Of a stretch of 64,000 nt of DNA, positions 35,172 through 46,410 are shown piece after piece. The stretch is taken from NCBI RefSeq assembly GCF_016808335.1, contig NC_053150.1, positions 42,001,607 through 42,065,606 of the forward strand, given 5' to 3'. The notes below the pieces were generated by a model. It worked only from the letters and a program-made list of their open reading frames with translations, ran no database searches and was not told the DNA's origin. Source of the DNA: Panicum virgatum. Taxonomy: Eukaryota; Streptophyta; Magnoliopsida; Poales; Poaceae. Numbering within the stretch: position 1 is the first letter of the stretch; every line of letters begins with the position of its first letter. The translations under genes were made by a program, and so were the position numbers.

Positions 35172-36700
35172 ATGTCGAGCAAGATGCAGTTTCAAGTATT
35201 TTATGGTGAATACAATGTTATGTATGGGCCAAATGGAGTAGATTTTTCTGCCTTTAGGCGCACATCTAGCGGCATAGATAAACCTCTGGAAAGGAGTTTT
35301 GGTTCCATATGTAAGTGGCTGCAGCGTGGGTTCTATGTTGATCCGTTGACACATGTGATCACTGTCCAGTCTCTTGTTAATTGGGAGGTAGAAAGTGAAT
35401 TATGGAAATTAATGATGATACACAGCACTGATGACTGGCAGAAGTACATGCAAGCAGCTCTAGAGCGTGGGTGGCCTCTGGCCATTCTTGTTCAAATTCA
35501 GGAGAAGACACAAAATGAAATCCAACATTGTGCAGATCAAGGAACTCCGAGTATTCGAAGAGAGACCAATTATGTTGAGTAAGATGAGTCAGAAGAGACA
35601 GAGAACCAAAACATGGGACCACAGGGCCTTGCTGATGAGGGAGAGAGGATACATAGCATTGTGGACGAGATGGAGGCAGAAGACCAAACCGCAATAGAGA
35701 TGGAAGAATATGAGGACTCATCTGATGACGAGCAGTACTCATTGCCAAAAGAGTGGAAAGAGCATGGTTTTGACAGTCATGTCGCAGAAGATGTACGAAA
35801 TCATGAGTGGGAGTACAGAGGGAACGAGGTAGTGCAAGGTGCAACATATCCAAACATTGAAGCCGTAAAAGATGCTGTGAGACTATGGGCAATCTCATTG
35901 AAACGAGAATTCAGAGTCGTAAAGTCTGGCAGTAAAGAATATGAGGTGAAGTGTGTGAATGCTGGATGTCCATGGCGAGTACATGCATTCAAGGGAAAAT
36001 GGAAGTCAAACTGGAAATGTTCCATTGTCACAGAGCACACTTGTTTGCTGTCAGAAGTTCTTCCCTCGCATCGCAATATATCATGCGACTTTGTTGGAAA
36101 GCAAATGTATGGGTTTATTATGGACAACCTAAATTATGAGCCAAAAATGATTGTTCGACATATTGAGCAGACTTACCAGTACACCATTAGTTATTTGAAG
36201 GCATGGCGGGCTAAACAAAGGGTATTCGAGATGCGGTTCGGCACATAAGAGACATCATATGATAACCTACCTCGTATGTTATCCCAGGTTGCTGCTAGAA
36301 ATCCTGGAAGCTTTTATGACACATACCTTTTACCAGCCGTGACTAGGGGGCAAAGAATTATGCAACGAGCCTTCTTTTGCATAGGTGCTTGTGTTAGAGC
36401 ATTTCAGTTTTGTCTTCCGGTGATCTGCATTGATGGCACATTTTTTATTGGAAGGTATAAAGGTCAGATACTCACCGCAATCGGTGTAGATTGCAACAAC
36501 CAAATTGTTCCGCTCGCATTTGCATTTGTTGAGAATGAGAACATAGACAGTTGGTATTGGTTCCTTGAACGAGTGAAGATTCATGTTGTTGCTGCACGTC
36601 CAGATGTGTGCCTTATTAGTGATAGGCATGCAGGTATCCTGCAATCAATACTGAAATTGCAACGTGGAACTGCGACAACGCCTCCATTATGGCCTGATGT
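35172..36700 (+). pseudogene. MuDR-type transposase, interrupted and truncated
   Basis: One frame runs from ATG 35172 to about 36700 with two in-frame TAA stops (35580-35582 and 36246-36248). The first part is the N-terminal region typical of grass MULE transposases. 35613-36248 matches the MuDR DNA-binding domain (NIEAVKDAVRLWAI, a CVNAGCPWRV cysteine segment, HTCLL). 36276-36660 matches the MULE transposase catalytic domain (ICIDGTFFIGRYKGQILTAI with the first catalytic Asp, then LISDRHAGIL with the second). Near 36700, just after PPLWPDV, homology stops and a different family begins, so the third catalytic acidic residue and the C-terminal part are missing. The copy cannot encode an active transposase. 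Confidence 0.8.
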
Positions 36701-36981
36701 AGGTTGTCAAGGAGTGGCTTGCCGTGCTCTGATGATTGGCTCACCAAGATCCAGCCGTGGGTGGACCAATGGGAACAGGTAGACGAGCTCTTGGTCCATC
36801 CAACAGGACCACACACAGACAGCTCCTTTAGGGCTTACCTCACCTGGTACTTACCCCGGACTCGGGCTCGTCTGGTTTTTGTTGACACTCACCCGCAGCC
36901 ACACCAGGCGAGGCATCAGGATGGCTATGGCCGGCACCACGTGGAGGCACTAGCTGGCGCGGTGAGTCTCTTGATCATATT

Positions 36982-37035
<54 letters not shown>

Positions 37036-37902
37036 CATATTCATAAGATAATTCATGTGTTTGTAACTGTACCTTTACTGAATTGATGCAGCTTCGCCTT
37101 TGCAACATGATGGAGACGGACTGCTCGACTTACTTGACGAGGGTACGTGCCGGATCTCCAATGACCCAGTTTGAGCAGACAGAGGCATGGTCGAGGCAGC
37201 ATGATCAGTTGCGTCAGGTAGTCCACAACTTCGGAAGCCGTGTGCAGTACGAAGACAGCCACGGGTCGTCTCAGGCCTCGTCGTCGTTCCCGTGTCCGTC
37301 GACCATGCACGGGCCGACGTCGTAGATCTTCCCAAGTGCAGGTAACGTACATATCTCTTTAAAATTACATCAAGTGTTCCTACATATTTACTAATATCAC
37401 ATACAGGATACGATCCAGCTACTGCGTTCGGCCATACTGGAATGTTTAGAGGGACAGCACCAGTTGGCGGACCGTATCCAGGGATGGTACCGGGGCCACA
37501 GATACCGGCCTACACAGGTTAGTTTATGTTTTGTATTTCGGTTTCTACATGGCATGACAAAATATACGAGCGTACGCTAACATCCACATTTTTTGCGTAG
37601 GATTCTACCCCCATGCGGGCGCCGGACCTTCTTCTTCCTCCTTTCGACCAGATAACGAGACCTTCACCTTAGACGACTTCGACAGCTTGAGTCCAGAAGA
37701 GCCTGCCGCGCAAGGTGACCCCGATGTCTTGGGGTTTTCAAACCTAGGAGGGGCACTACTTGGGATCTCTCAGCAGCAGACACCACAGCCCCTTGCGCGT
37801 CCTGAGCGACAGGTGAGGTCTCCGGATGTTCTCACCTACTCCGAGGGCCATGTCCGTGCCCAGCAGAGGGCTAAGAGGGTCCGACGCCCTAGGGGTAGTT
37901 AG
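36700..37902 (+). pseudogene. Plant-mobile-domain-like exons in the MULE
   Basis: Directly after the truncated transposase the text reads like the C-terminal part of a plant mobile domain protein (FRAYLTWYLPRTRARLVFV). Likely exons are up to 36960 (donor GTGAGT), 37092-37341, 37407-37517 and 37601-37902, all with GT-AG borders. The second exon carries an in-frame TAG at 37323-37325. The last exon ends with a Pro/Gly and acid-rich tail and a basic end (RAKRVRRPRGS). Plant mobile domain proteins are known both as host genes (MAIN/MAIL type) and as transposon passengers. Role here unknown. Confidence 0.55.
36985..37032. repeat. (AT)n microsatellite
   Basis: About 24 AT units within the likely intron 36961-37091. 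Confidence 0.9.
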
Positions 37903-38212
37903 ATGTATCTGATGTTTGTATCTATGATATTTATTTGTAATGAGATAGCTGTGGACCGCTTATTTGTATCTGATGTTTATGATTGTGGTAGGTTACTTGT
38001 CATTTGTTTCTATAGATACTATTGATGTGAACTTATTGTGTTTGTGGGTTCCATAATGCTCGTGAAATAAAGGAAGTTCTTGCGATTTTTTTCCGTGATT
38101 TAATGAAGGACAAGTTAGGTGCCGTAGGAGTTAGCGGCCGAGATCCTGCCGACGATGATGACGAATACACGTTCGAATAGCTCAAAATAGATCCCTGGAA
38201 AAAAAAGGGGGG

Positions 38213-38375
38213 CCTGTCACCCCCCAACGGGCGACAGGCCCCTGTCGCCCGAGGGTTGGGCGACAGGCCCCTGTCGCCCGAGGGGTGGGCGACAGGTCCC
38301 TGTCGCCCACCCCCTGTCGCCCGAGGGGTGGGCGACAGGTCCCTGTCGCCCGTTGGGGTGGCGACAGGCCCCCTT
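38213..38375. repeat. MULE subterminal palindrome array, right
   Basis: Four units start at 38229, 38258, 38287 and 38330. Each joins GGGCGACAGG to its own complement CCTGTCGCCC, separated by short GAGGGTT-type spacers. Each unit can form a hairpin. Confidence 0.75.
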
Positions 38376-38600
38376 TTTTTCTCCAGGGACTTCGTTGCAA
38401 ATTTGAAGAAAAAAAATAACACTTTGGGGCGACACATATATTTTTGAAATTTTAATTTTTTTAAAATATAAAAAAGAAAAACCCGCCTCCTTCGAACTGG
38501 GCCGATCAGAACACCCACAGGTTGGTCTTTTTGTGTAGCGCGTCGAAGCATGCTCTTTCCAACTGGGCCTACCAGCTCCGGGGGCTTGTGGAAGATGGCT

Positions 38601-39533
38601 GCCCTTTGAATCTTTAAACCCAACAGTTGAAGCCCATTACGATGTTCCATTTGCTCCGGTCCTGTTGTACAAAATAAAATCATCTGCTGGGAGCCCGCAG
38701 GCCGTTTTAAGCAGCAGGCTCCCAGAGCGGGGAGAGCATGCAGGCTTTTGTTCATTTTTTATTCTTCTTTAATTTTAAAAGTATAGAATGAGATGATGTT
38801 TTGACTTTTAATATTACAGAAGAGTTATTCAATCTCCGTGTAAACACATAATTCAACATTATAATTAGACAATTTTAGAATTTTCACATAAACTAGTTGA
38901 ATCGGCGTATTTAAAATGTTGAACTAATACATTCAACATTTCATTGCATTTATTCTAAACAATATGGTGGTTCAAACGGAATTGAAAATGGATCCTCCAT
39001 TTTGAAAGAAGAATATGTTTGGAGTTTACAAATAAACTCACGTCGGACCAGTCAAACATTTAGTCGACACGTGGCGCTGCTGCATGGTTCCCTGCGATGC
39101 ATGGCGGATTAATTTTGAGCTCGCAGCTGACCCATCCAATAGAAAGATGCCACGTGTCTGTGCGATGTCGAAGAAAAAATCTGCCGGAAAAAAACATGTG
39201 CTCCCGCAGTCCCGCTGGCTGGCGGGGCGGCGGCGATTCGCATTTTGACCGACCCCCAGCCTCACCGGCGAGCCGCTCTTCCCGCTGCCACGCCGCCACC
39301 CGCCCCGATTTGGCAAGTCGCCGCGGGCCAAGCGTTTGCGCGGCATAGAACGGGGGCCGAGGCAAACAACACGACACGCGGGGTCCCCTCGTCTTCCCCC
39401 TCCCGTCCCTGCGGGCGCACCCCTCGTTGGCGTCGCCACCCCGGCCAAGAAGGGCAAGGGGCCGCCTGTCCGGTCGGACCAAAGGACGAGAGCTTCGTCG
39501 CCGCCGGGTTGGTGTGATACGTCGTCGTGCGTG
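38601..39533. other. Intergenic and PP1 upstream region
   Basis: AT-rich to about 39060, then GC-rich leading into PP1. An open frame extends upstream of the PP1 start but shows no homology. No clear TATA box. Confidence 0.4.
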
Positions 39534-41011
39534 ATGGACGGGAGCGCGGTGGAGGAGCTGATACGGCGGCTGCTGGAGGGGAAGAAGCACAAGGCGCCGG
39601 GGAAGAAGGTGCTGCTGACCGAGGCCGAGATCCGGAACCTCTGCGTCGCCGCCAAGGAGGTCTTCCTCTCCCAGCCCAACCTCCTCGAGCTCGAGGCCCC
39701 CATCAACGTCTGCGGTGAGCAAACAAAGCCATTTTTAGTACTTTGGCTTCGCCGTCGCCGGCGGCGACTAATCTATCTCGTCGATCTGGCCTCGCCGCGG
39801 TTGCTGATGATGCAGGTGACATCCACGGGCAGTTCTCGGACCTCCTGCGGCTGTTCGAGTACGGCGGCCTGCCGCCGGCGGCCAACTACCTGTTCCTGGG
39901 CGACTACGTTGACCGCGGCAAGCAGAGCATCGAGACCATCTGCCTGCTGCTGGCGTACAAGATCCGGTACCCGGACAACTTCTTCCTCCTCCGGGGCAAC
40001 CACGAGTGCGCCTCCATCAACCGCATCTACGGCTTCTACGACGAGTGCAAGCGCCGCTTCAGCGTCCGCCTCTGGAAGCTCTTCACCGACTGCTTCAACT
40101 GCCTCCCCGTCGCCGCCGTCATCGACGACAAGATCCTCTGCATGCACGGGGGCCTGTCGCCGGACCTCGACAGCCTCGCCCGGATCAGGGAGATCCAGCG
40201 CCCCGTCGACGTCCCCGACCAGGGCCTCCTCTGCGACCTCCTCTGGTCCGACCCCGACCGCGAGAGCTCCGGATGGGGCGACAATGATCGCGGCGTCTCC
40301 TTCACCTTCGGCGCCGACAAGGTCGCCGAGTTCTTGACCAAGCACGACCTCGACCTCATCTGCCGCGCGCACCAGGTAATTTAATTAGGGAACATATCAG
40401 TGCAAACCAAGAACCTCGTGCAAACCCGTGCAAACCTACTAAATAAAGTTTCAAAAAATTCTGAAAAAAATCATGAATGTGCTTCTCAAATTACATCATC
40501 TATATATAAAATTTCATGGTCAAATTCGTCTTACTCTAGAAGTTACAAAAAAGACAAATTTGAGATGCATTTGAACCATTATTGTTGTCAGAAAATTTGT
40601 CTTTTTTGTAACTTCTAGAGTAAGACGAATTTGACCATGAAATTTTATATATAGATGAGGTAACCTGAGAAGCACATTCATGATTTTTTTCAGAATTTTT
40701 TGAAACTTTTTTTAGTAGGTTTGCACGGGTTTGCACGAGGTCCTTGGTTTGCACTAGATACGATGCCATTTAATTAAGGGCAGCCGTGCTCTTCTCCAAG
40801 CTCAGTCCTAAATAAATCGCCATTGCTCCCATTGCAGGTCGTGGAGGACGGCTACGAGTTCTTCGCCGACCGGCAGCTGGTCACCATATTCTCGGCGCCC
40901 AACTACTGCGGCGAGTTCAACAACGCCGGCGCGCTCATGAACGTCGACGCCAGCCTGCTCTGCTCCTTCCAGATCCTCAAGCCGTACAGGGGCAAAGCGC
41001 AGACGGAGTGA
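39534..41011 (+). CDS. Serine/threonine phosphatase PP1 catalytic subunit (TOPP type)
   Basis: The three exons are 39534-39714, 39816-40375 and 40838-41011, all GT-AG, giving 304 residues, normal for plant PP1. It removes phosphate from Ser/Thr as the catalytic subunit of regulated holoenzymes in nucleus and cytosol, using two metal ions. All catalytic motifs are present: GDIHGQ (61-66), GDYVDRG (89-95), RGNHE (120-124), HGG (171-173) and ICRAHQ (242-247). In the substrate-side loop the usual NYCGEFD reads NYCGEFN (269-275), an Asp-to-Asn change. The C-terminus is short and lacks the TPPR-type tail of animal PP1. The ATG at 39534 was chosen because upstream in-frame sequence is non-homologous and [10 protein letters not shown] is a typical PP1 start. 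Intron 2 holds a large hairpin MITE. Confidence 0.93.
40400..40757. mobile_element. Hairpin MITE in PP1 intron 2
   Basis: The left arm begins AGTGCAAACCAAGAACCTCG and the right arm, complemented, AGTGCAAACCAAGGACCTCG. The arms are about 165 bp, with roughly five mismatches by eye, around a short loop near 40565-40595. No ORF and no sure target duplication. Superfamily unassigned. Confidence 0.8.
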
Positions 41012-41531
41012 CATGGACGGAGCAGGCTGCCGCCGGCCGCCGGCCGGGACACGGGAGATGTTCATTAGAGGCGTGTTTAGAATTGCAAGGAGATTTTCCT
41101 GCGCAGGTGTTTCCTCTCGCATTTTTTGTTGGCCCGAGAGCTGTCGGTTCAGTCTGCAGTTACTTCTGAATCTTTTGCTTGTACCTGATGAATTCAATAC
41201 GTGTATATATAAAAGATTATAGTTTCTGAACTGCTTTCATCTAATGATCATGCAAGGGGCAAAATGTCATCTCAAAGTTCAGTTCAGAGAGCAACATATG
41301 CAGAAAACCGAAACATTTCTTTTAAAGAGCATTGGACTTTTGATATAAAAAAAAAGAGAGAGAGCAATGGACCGAAAGCAAGATCATCATCTTTTAGCAA
41401 ACCAACGGAATAGTGAATCTACAAAGTCATCAACTTATACAGGATTTCTCTGCTGCTCACTTATTGCTCCATCTACAAACATAAAAATTCAGTTTGTTCC
41501 TTCTATTTTGGCTGTAACTTTCCTTAAAAGT
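41012..41531. other. PP1 3' flank
   Basis: Probable 3' UTR, then AT-rich intergenic DNA. No gene seen. Confidence 0.4.
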
Positions 41532-41905
41532 GGCATCTGCAAACTTGAATTTCTCAACAGTTCTTATAGATGACTTTCAACGACAATGCTCGTCGAAAAA
41601 TTTGCATGGGTACTCCAGATGGGAGAACTGTTAATAATTGTTCAAGTACAGCAACCATTTTCAGAACCAAACAACCTTAATTCTGGAGCATATCATTTGA
41701 GAATTTCCAGAATATCATCATGTTCTGAAACTTTAGCAGTTGCTAGGTGTGGCATCTGCAAACTTGAACTTCTCAACAGTTTAGATAGATGACTTTCAAC
41801 GACAATGCTCGTTGAAAATTTGCATGGGTAGTCCAGAACTCCAGATGGGAGAACTGTTAATAACTGTTCAAGTACGGCAATCATTTTCAGAACCATACAA
41901 TCTTA
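41532..41905. repeat. 219-bp tandem duplication
   Basis: The segment starting GGCATCTGCAAACTTGAA at 41532 recurs at 41751. Shared text includes CAACGACAATGCTCGT, TTTGCATGGGTA and CCAGATGGGAGAACTG. The second copy stays recognisable to about 41905. The copies differ at about one position in ten. The minus strand is open across part of it but no domain is recognisable. Confidence 0.7.
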
Positions 41906-43252
<1,347 letters not shown>

Positions 43253-43646
43253 AAGAAAGTAATATGGATGATTCGGCCGATTTCAGAGGAAGTAATAATA
43301 TCGACAATTTGGCTGATTTCAGAGTAGCATGACGAACTATTTTATCAACTGGCCTCTCACACTACCGGCTGCATTATGTACATTTCTATGAGCAATTGCA
43401 TTCTATTCAAAAAGGAAAAGGATTTTCAGGATTGCGGACAGCTCCTGATGTGAAGGTTCATCCATATACATAAATTCTAGTATTCACTTAAATGATATAG
43501 TACAATAATCTATGAAGGATCAAAAATATATCTCCTGACATGGAAGCTCCTACAGGAACATAAACACGAGAACAACAAGAACACTCATAGTACTAGGGTA
43601 ACGTATGCTGCGTGCCAAGTCAGATCGCTGAGAAATCAAGCAGTTT

Positions 43647-43960
43647 CTAAACGCCAGGAGCTGTCAGCTGAATGATTGTTGAACGTTTGTGCCACTGCCC
43701 TGAAAAAGAATAAAACGGTATGTGATGTGCTCTATAAAAAAAAGAGAGGAAAACAACAATAGAATTGCCTGACCCTACAGCAATAACAGCATGGAGCATT
43801 GGAGCATTAGCATGCTGCCAAAACGACTCTACCTGCCTCTTGTCAAACGAAGAAAAGGCAGGCGTTGGCGCCGTGTCCTGGACATGTTTCAGCAACGAAT
43901 AATCCTGCAGGCGTTTTTCTATGCAGAGACCGTTGCGTTTGATTGGGAATTCAGGAGACC
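43647..43960 (-). other. Possible minus-strand exons, unrecognised
   Basis: The minus strand has a good acceptor (TTTATTCTTTTTCAG) followed by 53 coding-like bases ending in TAG (43699 to 43647, QWHKRSTIIQLTAPGV). Further upstream a stretch near 43960-43840 has coding-like composition (LKHVQDTAPTPAF) and ends at a CAG|GTAGAG donor-like site. They could be terminal exons or a relic of a captured gene. Family not recognised. Confidence 0.25.
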
Positions 43961-46410
43961 ACAGGTTGTCACTGTTACCCGACGTGGATGCTTGAGAATC
44001 ACTGATTGGGAGAAGAAGAAGAAAAAAACAATGCCCAGATCACAGAGGTGGTAGCATGCTTTGGTGCCCTTGTCACCTGACGACAAGCATGGCTGTAGCT
44101 AGCGCCTCTAGTGGTGTGTTTAAAAGGTGCTAGGCGCTAGACCGGCGGCGGGACAAGGCCAAGTGCTCGATCGTGGATCGGACACACCTTGATCGCTGGT
44201 TTGGGAGCCATGGCCAGTGCAGAGGTACAGAACAAGAACGGCGAGCTCGCCGAAAGCATCCCTTCCCAATTTTGTTGTTTTTAATTTCTTGTTTTGAGAG
44301 GAACAGTGGCACGCCTTGTACCTTGGTAGGCCATAACTCACTCCGAGGCATACGGATTAATAAGGCCGCGAGAGGATGGATAGGATTTGCATTCAGTGGG
44401 CACTTCCTTTACAGAGCACAGTAGTACAGTGGCCCATGATCTTGGTAGGGCTTCGTCCCGTCCGGCCGTCCCCGTTGATCTCTGAACTCTCTCATTCCCA
44501 TGTCGATGCAGTACGAATCTGAAAAAAAAAGCTTTTCAAAAATGCCACTCTTTTCTGAAAGAAGAATGCCGCGGCTTTTACTCTGATGAAGCTCGATCGA
44601 TGAGCAAAACAGCCTCCGAGATAAGACCAGCCGTAAACAATTGACGGCCGGGCAATCACCGCTGTAAACCGGCAATTGACAACCGGTGATCCCATCGAAT
44701 CCATGGGTAGTAGCTTCTGCGCACGGGCAGGGGAGAGGACCAGTGCTCGAGAAGATGAGGAGGATCTCTCTCTCGTCAGCATGCTTGCCCCGTCCAGGAC
44801 TCTGGAGCTGGAGCCATGCGCGAGGACAGCGAGGACAGCGCAGGCGAGCGCCGATCTCACTGTCCCGCGGCAATAAACTATGCCGGTAGCCTGACTTGGG
44901 CGGCGGCGACAGCCCCGTCGGTTCATCGCACCCGGCCCCGCCTTCCAAATCCATGGCTGGCAAGCGGAGTGACGTGTGAGATCCATGGAACATGTCTGCT
45001 CCCTGTCATCCCAAGGCATGGTCATGTATGTGGCAGAAGGTATCACCCTATTCGATTTTATAATGCGTGATGAGGTGAAAGTAGAATGGTGGTATCTAAC
45101 CATTTTAGTATTGGAGAGTATACCAGACGACACTAGACACCTTGTGTATGAAACGAACTGTTGTTAAAATAATTGAAAGGAAATAAGGTTTTGTCGACTT
45201 AAGAGAACATAAAGGAAAAATGAAGAACAAAATGGTAAGGACACACCGAAATTTATTACCATGTAATTTGGTTCCATGGAAGAGTAATTTATTTATTTTT
45301 AAACTTTTTTTCTAATATTTTTCAGTACAATGAAAAAGGAAATAGAATAAATGTTCTAAAAAGAGCTTAGTAGTTGGAAGTGCATGCACATCCGTAGGGG
45401 AAAATTAGTTCTCATTAATTCCACCCTTAGCAGTCTATCCATATTTGTATTATCAATCTTTGATGCGCATAAAGCCATACTTAAATAGCTAGATTACTAC
45501 ATGCATATTGAGATTTTTTTTTGGCAAAGTGATGATCCCAAAATGAAATATAGACTCACCAGATGGAACATAGTGTGTGTGCACACATTAGGATCAAGGG
45601 GGGCTAGGCATCACAAATTTAATTACATGGGCAAAATAAAAGTCTCATCCGCAAATGATTGTTTAAATTAATAAATGACGATGGAATTTGGTACAATCCC
45701 CTTAGAAATAAATATAGGTTAAGCCATACTACTAGCACTTAAGTGCAAAAGAAATCATGAGCGAGACTCAATTCTGGTATGGCCTTGTGAAGGATTTCTT
45801 GTGTCTCGATATTTTGGGAAGATACATAGTTTGGAGTTACACCTTTTAAACAAAAATACCATGTTTATTATAATATTATTTTTAGGAAGAAAGAATGCAT
45901 ATAGCTTTCTTTAAGTGTTCCATTCGTAGATCTTTGGTTAGTGACAAATTATGTGTTTTGCATGATCTGCTTGCTGTAGTAGCTAATGTGCAACCTAATA
46001 AATAACATACTCTGCAATGGACCCTATGCAAAAATGTACTATTTTCAGTCCAATCTATGTATAGAGCTCTCCAAAATGATAAAATAGGCCCAAGTAAAAT
46101 ACCTATATTTAGAAACTAAAAATCCTCTCAATCCTCCAACAAGTGTCTCAAACATGTCTGGAGGTGGATTAAGGAGGGTTCTAGAGTATCAAATCATGGC
46201 TAGAGCTAGTGCTCTTTGTTGGGCAAATTGACTTAGTCAAAATGATATGGTCTTTGATAACCAATCAATACATGCATATCATTTCTAGAGCACTCACTAG
46301 CTCCTTTTGATCATAGTTGCGAAATGAGGAAGACCATCACCCTTAGTGCCAATTTGTTGGAATCGATAGTGATGTAGTCTATGTGAAGCGTGGTATAGTA
46401 ATCGGCTTTA
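43961..46410. other. Intergenic
   Basis: Long open frames on both strands at 44409-45133 are mutual shadows without domains. 45200-46400 is AT-rich and shows no gene. Confidence 0.4.

Larger units (their letters stand above)
34200..38600 (+). mobile_element. MULE with transposase and plant-mobile-domain-like exons
   Basis: Long inverted terminal regions face each other (about 34280-34640 and 38170-38560). They share a GGTTTTTTCTTTTTTATATT stretch, AATTTCAAAAATATATG, a 'ccaaagtgt' phrase, GTCCCTGGA and then GGGCGACAGG / CCTGTCGCCC repeats, in opposite orientation. Between them lies a broken Mutator-type transposase followed by exons resembling the plant mobile domain. Exact ends and the expected 9-bp target duplication were not found, so the limits are approximate. 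Confidence 0.7.

Noticed and set aside
38213..38375. CRISPR-like array (regular palindromic repeats)
   Set aside because: Plant nuclear DNA, spacers of under 10 bp that are themselves repeats, and a mirrored copy at the other MULE end.
39336..39533. N-terminal extension of PP1 in frame
   Set aside because: Pro/Arg-rich and unlike any PP1. The family-typical start is at 39534.
44409..45133. Overlapping long ORFs on both strands
   Set aside because: Mutual shadows with no recognisable motif in any frame.
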